Source: Rhizobium sp. SL86 (GTDB taxonomy: Bacteria > Pseudomonadota > Alphaproteobacteria > Rhizobiales > Rhizobiaceae). Taken from it: DNA of 64,000 nt. Shown here piece after piece: positions 37,758 to 47,425 of the stretch. How positions within the stretch are numbered: position 1 is the first letter of the stretch; each line of letters starts with the position of its first letter. The notes under the pieces were generated by a model. It did not search any database, was not told the origin of the DNA, and worked only from the letters and a program-made list of their open reading frames with translations. The position numbers were made by a program, and so were the translations under genes. The DNA lies in assembly GCF_026672545.1 (NCBI RefSeq), contig NZ_JAPPRJ010000010.1:1-64000 (forward strand), written 5' to 3'.

Positions 37758-38665
37758 ATTAGATGTTTGATCCCGGGTTTTGATGGTGCATTCTTCACGG
37801 ACGAGTGAAAGGAAGCGCTATGGGCCAGATACTCCACGGGAGCGCCACAACGACTGAGGCGGTCCGTCGAGCGATACAGCATAGTCAAGAGAGCCTGAGG
37901 GCCCTGGCGAAGCGTCACGGGATCAATCAGAAGACCGTCGCCAAGTGGAAGCGGTGGTCGCCGCGTTCCGGCGTCACACGCTGCTGCCACCGATGATTGT
38001 CTCTACGCCCTCCAGGCGACGATCCCACATCTGACCCGCTCGTCGCTGCACCGCTGCCCGCAACGGCACGGCATCTCACGGTTACCCGAGGTCGAAGGCG
38101 AGAAGACCGCGAAGCGGAAGTTCAAAAGCTATCCGATCGGCAACTTCCACATCGACCTTGTCGGGGTCAGAACCGAGCAGGGCAAGCTCTACCTGTTCGG
38201 CGCCATCGACCGCACGACCAAGTTCGCCTTCGTCGAGCTGCACGAAAAGGCGACCACGCGCGTCTCAGGCGACTTCCTGCGTCACCTGATCGCGGCCGTG
38301 CCGTACAAGATCCACGCGGTGCTCACCGACAACGGTGAACGCTTCCGAGCGCACTCGTTCGAGCTCACCTGCGCCGAGCATGACTCGACCATCGGCTCAC
38401 CAAGCCTAAGCATCCCTGGACCAACGGTCAGGTCGAGCGGATGCACCGCACCATCAAGGATGCACCGTCAAGCGCCACCACTACGATACCCACGATCAAC
38501 TCCGGCAGCACCTTGGCGACTTCGTCGCCAGCTATAACTTCGGCCGCAGGCTTAAGACCCTGCGCGGGCTCACACCCTACGAAGCCATCTGCAAAGCATG
38601 GCAGAACGAGCCAGAACGATTCATCTCAAACCCGCACCATCAAATCCCGGGACCAAACATCTAAT
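37758..38665 (+). mobile_element. Degenerate IS481-type insertion sequence
   Basis: Bounded by inverted repeats of about 30 bp: ATTAGATGTTTGATCCCGGG at 37758, continuing TTTTGATGGTGC, and the near-complement ending at 38665 (read inward ATTAGATGTTTGGTCCCGGG). It holds one broken transposase gene. No target duplication is obvious. It separates the O-antigen block from the capsule block. Confidence 0.75.
37820..38664 (+). pseudogene. IS481 family transposase (frameshifted, internally deleted)
   Basis: Starts MGQILHGSATTTEAVRRAIQ with the helix-turn-helix AKRHGINQKTVAKWKR, then loses about 25 codons and the reading frame near 37950. Later fragments in other frames are recognisable: LYALQATIPHLTRSSLHR, KRKFKSYPIGNFHIDL (first Asp), KFAFVELHEKATTRVSGDFL, AVLTDNGERFRAHSFE (second Asp, with a deletion after DNG), TNGQVERMHRTIKDA (Glu), and EAICKAWQNEPERF. 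It ends at a stop at 38662-38664 inside the right inverted repeat. At least four disruptions make it inactive. Confidence 0.88.
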
Positions 38666-38971
38666 GGAATCCTGTTCACCCCGATATCGCTCTGAAAGAT
38701 TGATTTTGCGTATAAATGGTTAATGTTACACAGCGTGGAATTTGTTCAAATAGAGACGTGGACTCTGTGGTTTCGAGCCAACTGTTGCGACTTGGCAGCA
38801 CTTCCAAAGTTAGTGATCGCCTCTTGATAAATTAACCATGAATTTGAACAGTAAAATCTGCTTTCTGCGCTAAGCAGGGTCACAAAATGCGAAACAGTGG
38901 CGCGTCGTCAATTGACGGGGGGCAAGCGCGCGGCTAACTCTGCACCCCGCATATGACTGTTGTGAGCATTC
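38666..38971. other. Noncoding gap upstream of the capsule export gene
   Basis: About 300 bp, AT-rich, without a convincing gene. It contains a 9-bp inverted repeat, ATGGTTAAT at 38716-38724 and ATTAACCAT at 38831-38839, which could be a regulator site but may be chance. It is the likely promoter region of the KpsD/Wza-like gene, although no clear -35/-10 pair could be placed. Confidence 0.3.
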
Positions 38972-40189
38972 ATGAACATTCGGCTTTTTTCCGGTGCCTT
39001 TTCAAACTTGTGGACCTTACGACGCTCGACGGTTATCGTGTGCATTGCACCAGCCGTCGTAATATCCGGCTGTACCGCCCTACCATCCCAGGGGCCTACG
39101 ACAGCAGCTGTGATAGAGGCCTCCAGTGACAGCAAGGCAAAAAGCGGTAAACCCGTGATACCTGCTGGCTATGCTGTGGTGGATATCGACAGACATGTTG
39201 TAGACGTTCTCGCTCACCAACCAGCAGAAACTTTGCACGGTCGGTTTGGTGAGCGTAGACCAGCGCCAACCCAAAATGTCGGCGTTGGTGATACCGTTCA
39301 GGTTGCAATATGGGAGGCATCTGCTGGTGGGCTCTTCTCAAGTGCTTCAATAAGCCCGGATTCGACAGGTCAGCATTCAGCTGTCATTCCTGCCCAGCTT
39401 GTGGGGAGTGACGGCTCCATCACCGTGCCTTTTGCGGGCCGAATCCCCGTCGTCGGTCTCTCCACAGCCGCAATTGAACAGCAGATCGTCAAACGTCTCA
39501 AGGACAAGGCGATCGACCCTCAGGTAATCGTCTCGATCAAGGACAATATGTCGAGCAGGGTTACGGTTTTAGGTGATGTGTCGGCCAGCGCCCAAGTGCA
39601 GCTGTCCCCCCGGGGCGAAAAGATTCTGGATGTCATCGCTGCGGCAGGAGGAGTGCGTACTCCTCCCTACGAAACATTTGTGACCCTCATGCGCGGTGAG
39701 CGCACAGCCACGATGCCATTGCAGCAGATCATCAGCAATCCGCGCGAGAATGTCTATGTTCTGCCGGGCGACACGCTGTCGCTGCAGAAAATCGCGCGTA
39801 GTTTCACCGTCTTTGGCGCGACGGGTGCGAACAACTTGATTGACTTTGGTGCTCAGGGCATCACGCTGCAGGAGGCTCTGGCTAAGGCGGGGGGACTTCG
39901 TGATAGCCAAGCCGATCCTTCCGGTGTATTCCTGATGCGCCGCGAGCCGGTGGAAATCGCAAGAACACTTGATCCGTCCATTCCGATGACTGGACATGGC
40001 CAGATCAACATCATCTACAGACTGAATCTGCGATCGACCGGATCCTATTTCCTTGCGCAACAAATCACCATTAAAGACAAGGATATCCTTTACGTGGCAT
40101 CGGCGCCGAGCAACGACGTACAAAAGTTCCTTAGTCTGGTGCAGACAGCCACATCGCCGGTAATTCAGGCAAAATCACTTTCGAACTGA
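38972..40189 (+). CDS. KpsD/Wza-type outer-membrane polysaccharide export lipoprotein
   Basis: A 405-residue OPX protein. The N-terminus is an unusually long lipoprotein signal with lipobox VVISGC (Cys34). The polysaccharide export domain follows (VGVGDTVQVAIWEASAGG, SDGSITVPFAGRIPVVGLS), then SLBB-like beta-grasp repeats (RVTVLGDVSASAQVQLSPRG, AAAGGVRTPPYETFV, SFTVFGATGANNLIDFGAQG, LAKAGGLRDSQADPSGVFL). It would form the outer-membrane channel of the capsule exporter; its KpsE/M/T partners are at 47.9-52.0 kb. BexD/CtrA-like size and layout. Confidence 0.92.
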   Translation: MNIRLFSGAFSNLWTLRRSTVIVCIAPAVVISGCTALPSQGPTTAAVIEASSDSKAKSGKPVIPAGYAVVDIDRHVVDVLAHQPAETLHGRFGERRPAPTQNVGVGDTVQVAIWEASAGGLFSSASISPDSTGQHSAVIPAQLVGSDGSITVPFAGRIPVVGLSTAAIEQQIVKRLKDKAIDPQVIVSIKDNMSSRVTVLGDVSASAQVQLSPRGEKILDVIAAAGGVRTPPYETFVTLMRGERTATMPLQQIISNPRENVYVLPGDTLSLQKIARSFTVFGATGANNLIDFGAQGITLQEALAKAGGLRDSQADPSGVFLMRREPVEIARTLDPSIPMTGHGQINIIYRLNLRSTGSYFLAQQITIKDKDILYVASAPSNDVQKFLSLVQTATSPVIQAKSLSN

Positions 40190-40349
40190 CGCATAAACCC
40201 AACCATCGAGCAAGCCGTCCGCAATCGACAAATTGAGGGCTTGAGTTAGGTTTTCAGCCTAATGACATCTGAAATGATGCTCTCCTGATTCGTAGGGCAA
40301 TCGCGATTCTGAAGTATCTGCTTGTCGACCGGGTTTATGGGTGATGTAA

Positions 40350-41402
40350 ATGTTAGTCGCTACATTTGGACCATCATCCGCATTTGCCTATTGGTGCCTG
40401 TTTTCACTCAACACAATAACAGAGGTCGTTCTCGGCGAGTTTGATTATATAGGTGCCAGCACTGTGCACGACCTGAAGGCGGCACTCGGCACGCGTAGAA
40501 AGAAGCATCTGCATCTCTATAGCGACTGTCCGGACCAAGGACTGATAAAGGCAATTCTCGGTAGCCGGATTCCTTTCATTATCCTGGAGGAGGACCCGGT
40601 CGATGTCCATGACTTCCTTATCCGGGAAAGAGGGCTGGGTTGGATGGAAGCGTTGCGCCTTGCTTCCTTGTTCTCAGCGACGACGGCGCCGCTTTACGAT
40701 TCTCCATTGGCACTGCGTCTAACGCGTTCGGAGCGGTTGACCCTCGGGCAGTTCGTTGGACAGGTTGCCACTCATCTCGGTCTCGACGTCGAGGGTGATC
40801 TCTATCGGAATATCCTTCAGCGCCTCCATCCGAGCGGGGACCCGGACCGATCGATTGAAACAATCATACTGGAACAAATCGCCAATGCTCGCCCAAGGCG
40901 CGATACGGTTGATTTACCGCCCTTCGAGCAGTCGATTGCCATGCCAGTTCTGGCATCCATGCGACACGATCGTATCGGCAAATTACCGGAAAGTTTGCGT
41001 TGGCCGGCCGATCTTTTTGTCGGACATGCTGGAATCTCTGTGCTTCTGAGCCAGCCGATTGAAATGTTGGGACCTGCGCGCTGCCTGATCTACGGCCCAT
41101 ATCTTCATCTGCCGGTGGGCCAATGGCAGCTTTCTCTCTCGCTTGACGTTGCGGACAATTATTCCGGAAACGCGCTAGACATTGATATCTTTCACGGAAG
41201 GGTTCTCCAAATGGAATCTTTCAAACTGCCGCCGGCAGGTCAGATGTCGTTAAAGCTGCGCGTTCCCGTTTCAGAAAGCCGCGAACCTCTGCAAATACGA
41301 CTGATCCAACGGGAAGGCGCAATTGAGGGTCTGTTGAAGATTGGAGACGTCTACATTCAAAGGCTTGCGATAGAAAACGACATTAATGGAGAAGAGATAT
41401 AA
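40350..41402 (+). CDS. Capsule-region protein with C-terminal GPYL beta module
   Basis: A 350-residue protein I do not recognise. The N-terminal half (VATFGPSSAFAYWCLFSLN, LHLYSDCPDQGLIKAILG, IPFIILEEDPVDVHDFL) is alpha/beta and cytoplasmic in composition. The C-terminal part (about 240-341) is beta-rich, starting YGPYLHLPVGQWQLSLSL (from residue 248). It resembles modules in the proteins at 41494-43254 and 58827-60566. A GGGTGA ribosome site precedes the ATG. It is convergent with the WcbI-like gene, 91 bp apart. A sugar-binding or capsule-modifying role is only a guess. Confidence 0.65.
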   Translation: MLVATFGPSSAFAYWCLFSLNTITEVVLGEFDYIGASTVHDLKAALGTRRKKHLHLYSDCPDQGLIKAILGSRIPFIILEEDPVDVHDFLIRERGLGWMEALRLASLFSATTAPLYDSPLALRLTRSERLTLGQFVGQVATHLGLDVEGDLYRNILQRLHPSGDPDRSIETIILEQIANARPRRDTVDLPPFEQSIAMPVLASMRHDRIGKLPESLRWPADLFVGHAGISVLLSQPIEMLGPARCLIYGPYLHLPVGQWQLSLSLDVADNYSGNALDIDIFHGRVLQMESFKLPPAGQMSLKLRVPVSESREPLQIRLIQREGAIEGLLKIGDVYIQRLAIENDINGEEI

Positions 41403-41493
41403 CGCCAGCTGTCGGCATCAACGTGGAATCGATCTGGCTGGTTCACCGGGACTTGAGATCTTTGTCAGGGGGCTGTGGGCTAATTCCGTTGCA

Positions 41494-43254
41494 TCAGCCA
41501 TAGTACATTATATACTTTCGGAAATATTCCTCCCACCGTACCTTTCGGCCGTGCACGCGGTAGAGCGTGTCGTCTTTCGCCCATTTTAGCTCCAACGCTC
41601 TGGCGACAACCGGATGAACTGGAACCTGCAGATAGCGCAAACTATCGAGACGGCGAGACGGCCAAATGAAATCCCTGACGTCCAACTGTCGGGAAAGATA
41701 TTTGAGAAGCATCCGCAAGATTGTGCCGTTCGGATGTGCGGTCGTGTAGAACAGAGGACGGTCTCGAAAATTCTCAAGGATATAGGCGCCTATGCCCGTA
41801 TCGAATTTCTCGTCCATCGCGCGGAGTCGTTTTTCTTCAAATCGATGCAGCCGCTTGGGGTCGATCACACCTGTGACTGCGAGCGTTCGATAGGCTTCAA
41901 GCCTTGCTTCCGGGTTCGGAATTTCCTGACGCAGCCGCGCCAGAAGTCCGTCGAAATAGGTGAATTCGAAGTTGGGAAAATCCTTGTCGCGGGCAAGACG
42001 GTCATCCGGTCCGTTAAACGCGTCGAACGGCCAAGGCGAGGCAAACCGTATACACGGATAGCGTAGCCGGTGCACGGTGTCTGGAACATAGTCCTTCAAC
42101 GGATAGTTTTCCCATTCCCGAATATCCTGAATGAGGAGGATGTCGCTCCGATCAAGATCTCTTCGCCCCTGTTCATGCAGGTTGGCGGGGAGTTCCATGA
42201 AGTGATGCTTCACAGTAAAATGTTTTGAGAATGCACCATCGCGCATCGCGTTGGAGAGAATACCCGCCTGACAATTGCCAAAAATCAGGATTCGCTTCTT
42301 TCCGTCGCCCTGCGGGCGGGGCGATGCCATTCGAAGCGGCGTTGTTAATGCGATGGTTTCGCTAGGTCGGACAATGGAAATGTCACGTATCTTGAGCCAT
42401 ACATTGCGGAAATGTCGCAGATCGAGCCGCAGTCGTTGAGGAGTGCCGCCGTCGTAGCTGATGTCGAAGGGGACCTCGAACAGAAAGGAAGCTTTCCCCG
42501 ATAGGATATCCTCGCCGCTGAAGATTTCCGATGCGATCGTCTGACCGTCCTGACTCAGCAATCGCACATCGAGAACTTCGCGTGCTTCCTGATCAACCTT
42601 GCCAACATCGAAGGCCAGGTCAAGACGCATCATGCCTGCCGGCAGATAGAAAGATGACAGGGAACGGTTGAATGTAATGGCGCCGATCGTCAGGGGCGAC
42701 ACCGACACCGATCCCGGCAATCGCAGTGGTCGCCAGCGTCCTTGCATGCGGAAGATCATTGGCGAGGTCTCGCGTGTCGAGGCCGCGGAGAGGCGCGCAA
42801 GCGCGAGCTTTTGGACTTTCACGCGACCTGCACCGAAACCTGTCACGCGAAACTCGCAAGGGGCGTCGACACCGCTTTCGATCGATAATTTATGCGGCAC
42901 ATCAAATTCAATTCGATGTAAACCTCTGTTAAGTTCGGCCGGCGTGAAATCTCTGAAAGCTCGCAGGAACCTGTTCTGCATGATGATTTCCACGCCGATG
43001 ACAGGATCGTGTTGCCAGAGGCAAGGACCAGCCATCGCTGCGATGTCGAGACTATAGCGTCCCTCTTCCAGCCTGAGGAATGGGCCGAACATCATGCTTC
43101 GAAATGGATAGAAAGGAACGCAGGAGATGCTGCCGTCGGCATTGCGATAGCCTGGGAATTGAACTTCCATTTTATCAAGGAGGTCTTGTCCGCCAGTTTT
43201 TAACGGTGAAATGATGGTATCAGCCATATCCAGGCGGTTCCCTGCGTCTCGCAT
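41494..43254 (-). CDS. WcbI-like capsule biosynthesis protein with beta modules
   Basis: A 586-residue protein. Two beta-rich stretches occupy residues about 50-160 (FGPFLRLEEGRYSLDIA from 56; CEFRVTGFGAGRVKVQKLAL) and 190-305 (FYLPAGMMRLDLAFDVG; WLKIRDISIV). From about 318 a WcbI-type domain follows (KRILIFGNCQAGILSNAM, ILLIQDIREWENYPL, LRYPCIRFASPWPFDAF, YTTAHPNGTILRMLLKYLSR). WcbI of Burkholderia pseudomallei is a capsule protein reported to bind CoA, and is thought to acylate sugar. The fusion suggests the beta modules hold the polymer for the transferase. Confidence 0.75.
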   Translation of the reverse strand: MRDAGNRLDMADTIISPLKTGGQDLLDKMEVQFPGYRNADGSISCVPFYPFRSMMFGPFLRLEEGRYSLDIAAMAGPCLWQHDPVIGVEIIMQNRFLRAFRDFTPAELNRGLHRIEFDVPHKLSIESGVDAPCEFRVTGFGAGRVKVQKLALARLSAASTRETSPMIFRMQGRWRPLRLPGSVSVSPLTIGAITFNRSLSSFYLPAGMMRLDLAFDVGKVDQEAREVLDVRLLSQDGQTIASEIFSGEDILSGKASFLFEVPFDISYDGGTPQRLRLDLRHFRNVWLKIRDISIVRPSETIALTTPLRMASPRPQGDGKKRILIFGNCQAGILSNAMRDGAFSKHFTVKHHFMELPANLHEQGRRDLDRSDILLIQDIREWENYPLKDYVPDTVHRLRYPCIRFASPWPFDAFNGPDDRLARDKDFPNFEFTYFDGLLARLRQEIPNPEARLEAYRTLAVTGVIDPKRLHRFEEKRLRAMDEKFDTGIGAYILENFRDRPLFYTTAHPNGTILRMLLKYLSRQLDVRDFIWPSRRLDSLRYLQVPVHPVVARALELKWAKDDTLYRVHGRKVRWEEYFRKYIMYYG

Positions 43255-43395
43255 TGTCGTGGAATGAATAGTTTGTATCCCAACATTCCATATGCACGTC
43301 GATGAACTTTATCCGAAGCGAACTGCCGATTGAGGAACGACGTGTTTCTCATTAAGAGAGTTCTTGTTGCGGCGAAGAGTGAGTTGATCCGATAC

Positions 43396-45177
43396 ATGCA
43401 ATCCTATTCTTCTCTTTTAGACATGCTGATCGTCAAGGCAACGGTAAGACGAGATCACAAGGCAGTTGTTTTCGTACCTGAAGCGAATCGACCGGAGGTC
43501 GCTCTTTCCTTCCTCGAGTTATGGCAGCAGGCACAAACCCTTGCCGCCGATCTATCAGCCAAGGCTTCTCCCGGAGACAGGGCAATTCTCCTGTTTCCGA
43601 CAGGGTTGGAATTCGTGGTGTCCTACTTTGCCTGCCTGATGGCAGGCATTATTGCGGTGCCTCTGATGCCACCGCGAAAAACCGCTGGGCGCGATGCGAG
43701 CATCGCGATTATTGAAGATTGCCGTCCGCGGATCTTCTTGACATCCGGCGAAGAAGGGCAGGCGCTTCAAACTGCCAGTCTTGCGCGCTTCCATGAGGCA
43801 GGAGTGGATCATGTTCCGGTGACGTTGACGTCTCGGCTTCTCGCGTTCACCCCGGTGTCCCTGTCTCCGGAGAGCATTGCCTTCTTGCAGTACACGTCAG
43901 GATCCACGTCCGTGCCGAAAGGGGTGATGGTCAGTCACGGCAACCTTTTGGCAAATCTTGAAATGATGCGCAGTCGGTTGGGGAACCACGAATGTTCAAC
44001 CCATGTCAGCTGGATACCGCTCTACCATGATCTTGGACTGATCATGAACCTTCTGCAGCCGTTGTATGTCGGTGCAACAAGCGTTCTGATGACGCCCTCA
44101 ACGTTCATGCACCGACCTCTTCATTGGCTTCAAGCGATCCATAAGCACAAAGCGGAAGTGGCAGCAGCCCCGAATTTCGCGTATGACCTTTGCGTCGATC
44201 GATATCGTGCAGATGCTATGGACGGAATCGATCTCTCCGGCTGGAAACTCGCTGTCAACGGTGCTGAGCCAGTCCGGCAAGATACATTAGCAAGATTTGC
44301 CGAATGCTTTCAGCGGCATGGGTTCAATGCATCTGCCATGCATCCGACCTATGGCTTGGCGGAGGCGACGCTCGTCGCAACCTCCGCAGTCCGAGGGCGC
44401 GGCCCCTACACGGCGCAGGTGAGCGCCCACGGTTTACACGCCCGTCGCATCGTTTCTCCACGCGATATCCAGGATCGCCGCCAGATCGTTAGCTGCGGAA
44501 GTGCAGTATCGGGTGTCGAGGTCGCCATTGTCGATCCGCAAGAATGTATTCGTCAACCTAAGGGCCTGATCGGTGAGATCTGGCTTCGAGGTGCGAGCAT
44601 AGCCGGCGGTTACTGGAATAATGTTAAGGCATCCCGGGAGACGTTTGATGCAAGACTTGCTGATCCGGATGATGCCGGCGGATGGCTTCGAACGGGTGAT
44701 CTGGGACATGTGGATGATGCCGGCGAATTGTTTGTCGCCGGTCGCATCAAGGACGTCATTATCATTCGTGGCGTGAATTACTATCCGCAAGATATCGAAG
44801 GTACGGCAGCAACCGCGCACACAGCTTTGAGGCGAGATCATTGTGCCGTGTTCACTGTGCTGGACGAGAAGGGACTGGAACAGGTCATCCTGGTTCAGGA
44901 GGTCGAACGCACGCAACGGCATAACCTTGACGAGCGTGCGATTTGCGCAGCAATCCGAAAGGCCGTAGCCGAGAATCATGACATTTCACTTACGAAGATT
45001 GCCCTAATCCGGCCGGGAAATATCCCGAAAACAACGAGTGGCAAGATACAAAGACACCGCGCTCGCGATCTCTGGCTCGCCGGTGCATTTGAGCATGCTC
45101 GTCTCGTCACCGCTCCACTTCCATTCATTGGTCCGGCGGATACCCAGACAATTACCTCGGAGATTGAGCATGGTTAG
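43396..45177 (+). CDS. Fatty acyl-AMP ligase (FadD32/FAAL type)
   Basis: About 593 residues from ATG 43396; a TTG at 43330 would extend it. An AMP-forming adenylation enzyme: phosphate loop YTSGSTSVPKGVMVSHGN, SWIPLYHDLGLIMNLLQPLY (FAAL-type signature), AVNGAEPVRQDTL, YGLAEATLVATS, WLRTGDLGHVDDAGELF, VIIIRGVNYYPQDIE and TTSGKIQRHR with the catalytic Lys. FAALs load fatty acids onto acyl carrier proteins rather than CoA, and the next gene is such a carrier. Together they could supply an acyl group for the capsule or its lipid anchor. Confidence 0.9.
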   Translation: MQSYSSLLDMLIVKATVRRDHKAVVFVPEANRPEVALSFLELWQQAQTLAADLSAKASPGDRAILLFPTGLEFVVSYFACLMAGIIAVPLMPPRKTAGRDASIAIIEDCRPRIFLTSGEEGQALQTASLARFHEAGVDHVPVTLTSRLLAFTPVSLSPESIAFLQYTSGSTSVPKGVMVSHGNLLANLEMMRSRLGNHECSTHVSWIPLYHDLGLIMNLLQPLYVGATSVLMTPSTFMHRPLHWLQAIHKHKAEVAAAPNFAYDLCVDRYRADAMDGIDLSGWKLAVNGAEPVRQDTLARFAECFQRHGFNASAMHPTYGLAEATLVATSAVRGRGPYTAQVSAHGLHARRIVSPRDIQDRRQIVSCGSAVSGVEVAIVDPQECIRQPKGLIGEIWLRGASIAGGYWNNVKASRETFDARLADPDDAGGWLRTGDLGHVDDAGELFVAGRIKDVIIIRGVNYYPQDIEGTAATAHTALRRDHCAVFTVLDEKGLEQVILVQEVERTQRHNLDERAICAAIRKAVAENHDISLTKIALIRPGNIPKTTSGKIQRHRARDLWLAGAFEHARLVTAPLPFIGPADTQTITSEIEHG

Positions 45178-45415
45178 CGTTAATAGCATTCGGGAATTTT
45201 GTATCAGTGAACTGGCGCGCATGCTGGAAATCGAGGCAACCATGATTGATGCGTCCGACACATTTACCGGTTTAGGGCTGGACTCTGCAATGTCGGTACA
45301 CTTCGTGATCGCTGTAGAGGAAAAGTTCGATCTGGAACTCTATCCATCAGTCACCGAGGATTACCCGACGCTTGGTGACTTTTGCGGGTATATCACAACG
45401 CTGACTGACGCATAA
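45170..45415 (+). CDS. Acyl carrier protein
   Basis: An 81-residue carrier from ATG 45170, overlapping the ligase stop by eight bases, so the two are translationally coupled. The phosphopantetheine attachment Ser is in FTGLGLDSAMSVHFVIAVEE, followed by the usual third helix with TEDYPTLGDFCGYI. It is small and acidic, consistent with a free-standing carrier for the ligase product. Which transferase takes the acyl group is unknown. Confidence 0.88.
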   Translation: MVSVNSIREFCISELARMLEIEATMIDASDTFTGLGLDSAMSVHFVIAVEEKFDLELYPSVTEDYPTLGDFCGYITTLTDA

Positions 45416-45466
45416 CGCAATTGCACGCCGCAGGACAGGCGCTCGATAAATTCTGTTAGGAAGACA

Positions 45467-46510
45467 ATGTCTACAAACGACAAGACGACATCCGATTTCC
45501 ATGAGATCACGCGTCTGATTGCAACGCTAACCAACGACCACTCGCATCCGAATCTCAACGCCATTGCCCGTAAGCTGCACAACATCGATGCAATGGCATT
45601 GAATCTGAAATATTTCGGCTATGAGCTTGCCGCCGCACTGGTCAAGGCCTTGCCTCCCATCGAGAATGCGCACGTTCAAATCATCGGACTCCGGTCTAAG
45701 CCGGCCACGCAGGCAGATATGGAAAGCCTGTGGCTCAGGTACTGGTTGAGCGAGTTGAAGCTGCCGTTGGTCTTTCATCGCAAGCTTTGGGAATATGCTT
45801 TCGTGCTTCAGGCGCTTTACGAGAGTGACTTACTGCAGGCGGGCATGCACGGCCTGGGATTTGGCTGCGGACGCGAACCACTTCCGAGTTATCTGGCAAG
45901 CAGAGGCATCAAAGTCACCGTCACGGATCTGGCACCGGAACAATCTAGCGAGCTTGGATGGGTTAATTCCAACCAGCATACCGAAACGCTTGATGTTGCG
46001 TTTCATTCTCACCTCGTTGATCGGCACGTCTTCGAGGACCATGCTGTCTTGCGTTATGTCGACATGAATGACATTCCTCATGACCTCAGCGGTTTTGACT
46101 TCTGCTGGTCCATCTGCGCCTTGGAACATCTTGGCTCAATTTCCTGCGGGCTCGACTTCATCGAAAACTCGCTGCGGGCCTTGCGACCTGGCGGTGTTGC
46201 GATCCATACTACAGAGTTCAATTTCATGAACGACACCGAAACCATCGACAACTGGCAGACGGTGCTTTTCCAACGTCGGCATTTCTTGGAGATTGCCGAA
46301 AGGCTGAGGGCCGCGGGACATCACGTTGCGGAACTTGATTTTTCGGTCGGCGACAAGCCGCTTGATAAGTTTATCGACATTCCACCATGGGTTCACGATA
46401 TGAAACCGGATATGGCTGCAAACTGGGAGCCGAACGTTGCCCATCTGAAGCTCAACATTGATGGTTTTGCGAGCACCTGTTTCGGCCTCGTCATTCGGAA
46501 AAATGGCTGA
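45467..46510 (+). CDS. Class I SAM-dependent methyltransferase
   Basis: A 347-residue protein. The SAM motif I is HGLGFGCGREPLPSYLASRG with the acidic motif VTVTDLA; motif II is FDFCWSICALEHLGS and motif III ALRPGGVAIHTTEFNF, all typical of the Methyltransf_11-like fold. The N-terminal 130 residues are helical and include the acceptor-binding part (LWLRYWLSELKLP). It follows the acyl carrier gene by 51 bp on the same strand, so it is likely co-transcribed with the ligase and carrier. Its substrate is probably a capsule sugar. Confidence 0.82.
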   Translation: MSTNDKTTSDFHEITRLIATLTNDHSHPNLNAIARKLHNIDAMALNLKYFGYELAAALVKALPPIENAHVQIIGLRSKPATQADMESLWLRYWLSELKLPLVFHRKLWEYAFVLQALYESDLLQAGMHGLGFGCGREPLPSYLASRGIKVTVTDLAPEQSSELGWVNSNQHTETLDVAFHSHLVDRHVFEDHAVLRYVDMNDIPHDLSGFDFCWSICALEHLGSISCGLDFIENSLRALRPGGVAIHTTEFNFMNDTETIDNWQTVLFQRRHFLEIAERLRAAGHHVAELDFSVGDKPLDKFIDIPPWVHDMKPDMAANWEPNVAHLKLNIDGFASTCFGLVIRKNG

Positions 46511-46648
46511 AGCACTGAGGCATCGGTCAGTCCGACAAGAGATTCCAGACAGAAGAAGCGGCATTGATCAAACCGTTGCCTGCTAGATTACAAGCATGAA
46601 GATAAAGCGCATGTCTCGCCTCCGTCAGCCTTACAATTGGGCAGATCC

Positions 46649-47407
46649 TCACTCCTGAGGCGGAGCGACCACGAAGCTGTCGAAACAACATGGCGGGAGA
46701 CGGAAATAGGTTAGTCGCTCACGGTCTTCTTCGCGAACGTAGAACCGATTGAGACCGTCGAACCAGGCAAAAAGATAGCCGCAAGATAAGAGGCCAGGTT
46801 CCCATTCTTCCCAAGCCGGCTCCTGGGTCATCGGCTTTGTTGCCTCTATGACGATGAGGCGGGGACGGTTGCGATCAAGTGCGGCACCCTTGAGGACTTC
46901 CGTCTCCTTACCCTCAACATCGATCTTGAGGAAGTCGAGAACAGTCTCGGGAGCATGCTGCTGGAGAATGGCATCAAGGGTTGATACCTGTGTCGAACTG
47001 GGAGTAATTGTCCAGTTTTGACGAACGAAATCGGCAAAGTCGTCGTTGAGCGAGGACATGCCGGTTTGCTCGACAACTTGCAGTGTGCCGCCTCCAATAA
47101 AGTCAGATAGGGCAATTTGCAGATTGATGTCGCGGTCGCGTGCTTCGCACAATTTTCCAAAATGAACCGGGTGAGGCTCGATATTGATGCCCCGCCACCC
47201 TGCATTGTAAAAATGTTTCGTAACGGAATGAAGATCCGGGGAGAATGCCCCGACATCGACATAGAAGCCACACGCCACATCTTGCAAAGCTCTGCGAAGC
47301 ATGACGTCCTCGAAATTCTGTGCGTAGGAGGTCATGAAAGACAAAGCTTCCCCCGACGCCTGAACTCGAGGGGAAAGCTCTGAAAAAACAAGATCGTCAC
47401 GTGTCAT
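46649..47407 (-). CDS. FkbM family methyltransferase
   Basis: About 252 residues from ATG 47407, which has AAGG 8 nt upstream; ATG 47425 is an alternative. The FkbM pattern is clear: SYAQNFEDVMLRRAL, GFYVDVGAFSPDLHSVTKHF, GWRGINIEPHPVHF, TLDAILQQH and VLDFLKIDVEGKETEVLKGA. The family O-methylates sugars and other small hydroxyls. It is convergent with the previous methyltransferase gene (138-bp gap) and divergent from the kps transporter genes. Confidence 0.88.
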   Translation of the reverse strand: MTRDDLVFSELSPRVQASGEALSFMTSYAQNFEDVMLRRALQDVACGFYVDVGAFSPDLHSVTKHFYNAGWRGINIEPHPVHFGKLCEARDRDINLQIALSDFIGGGTLQVVEQTGMSSLNDDFADFVRQNWTITPSSTQVSTLDAILQQHAPETVLDFLKIDVEGKETEVLKGAALDRNRPRLIVIEATKPMTQEPAWEEWEPGLLSCGYLFAWFDGLNRFYVREEDRERLTYFRLPPCCFDSFVVAPPQE

Positions 47408-47425
47408 GCATGCTACCTTGGCCAT

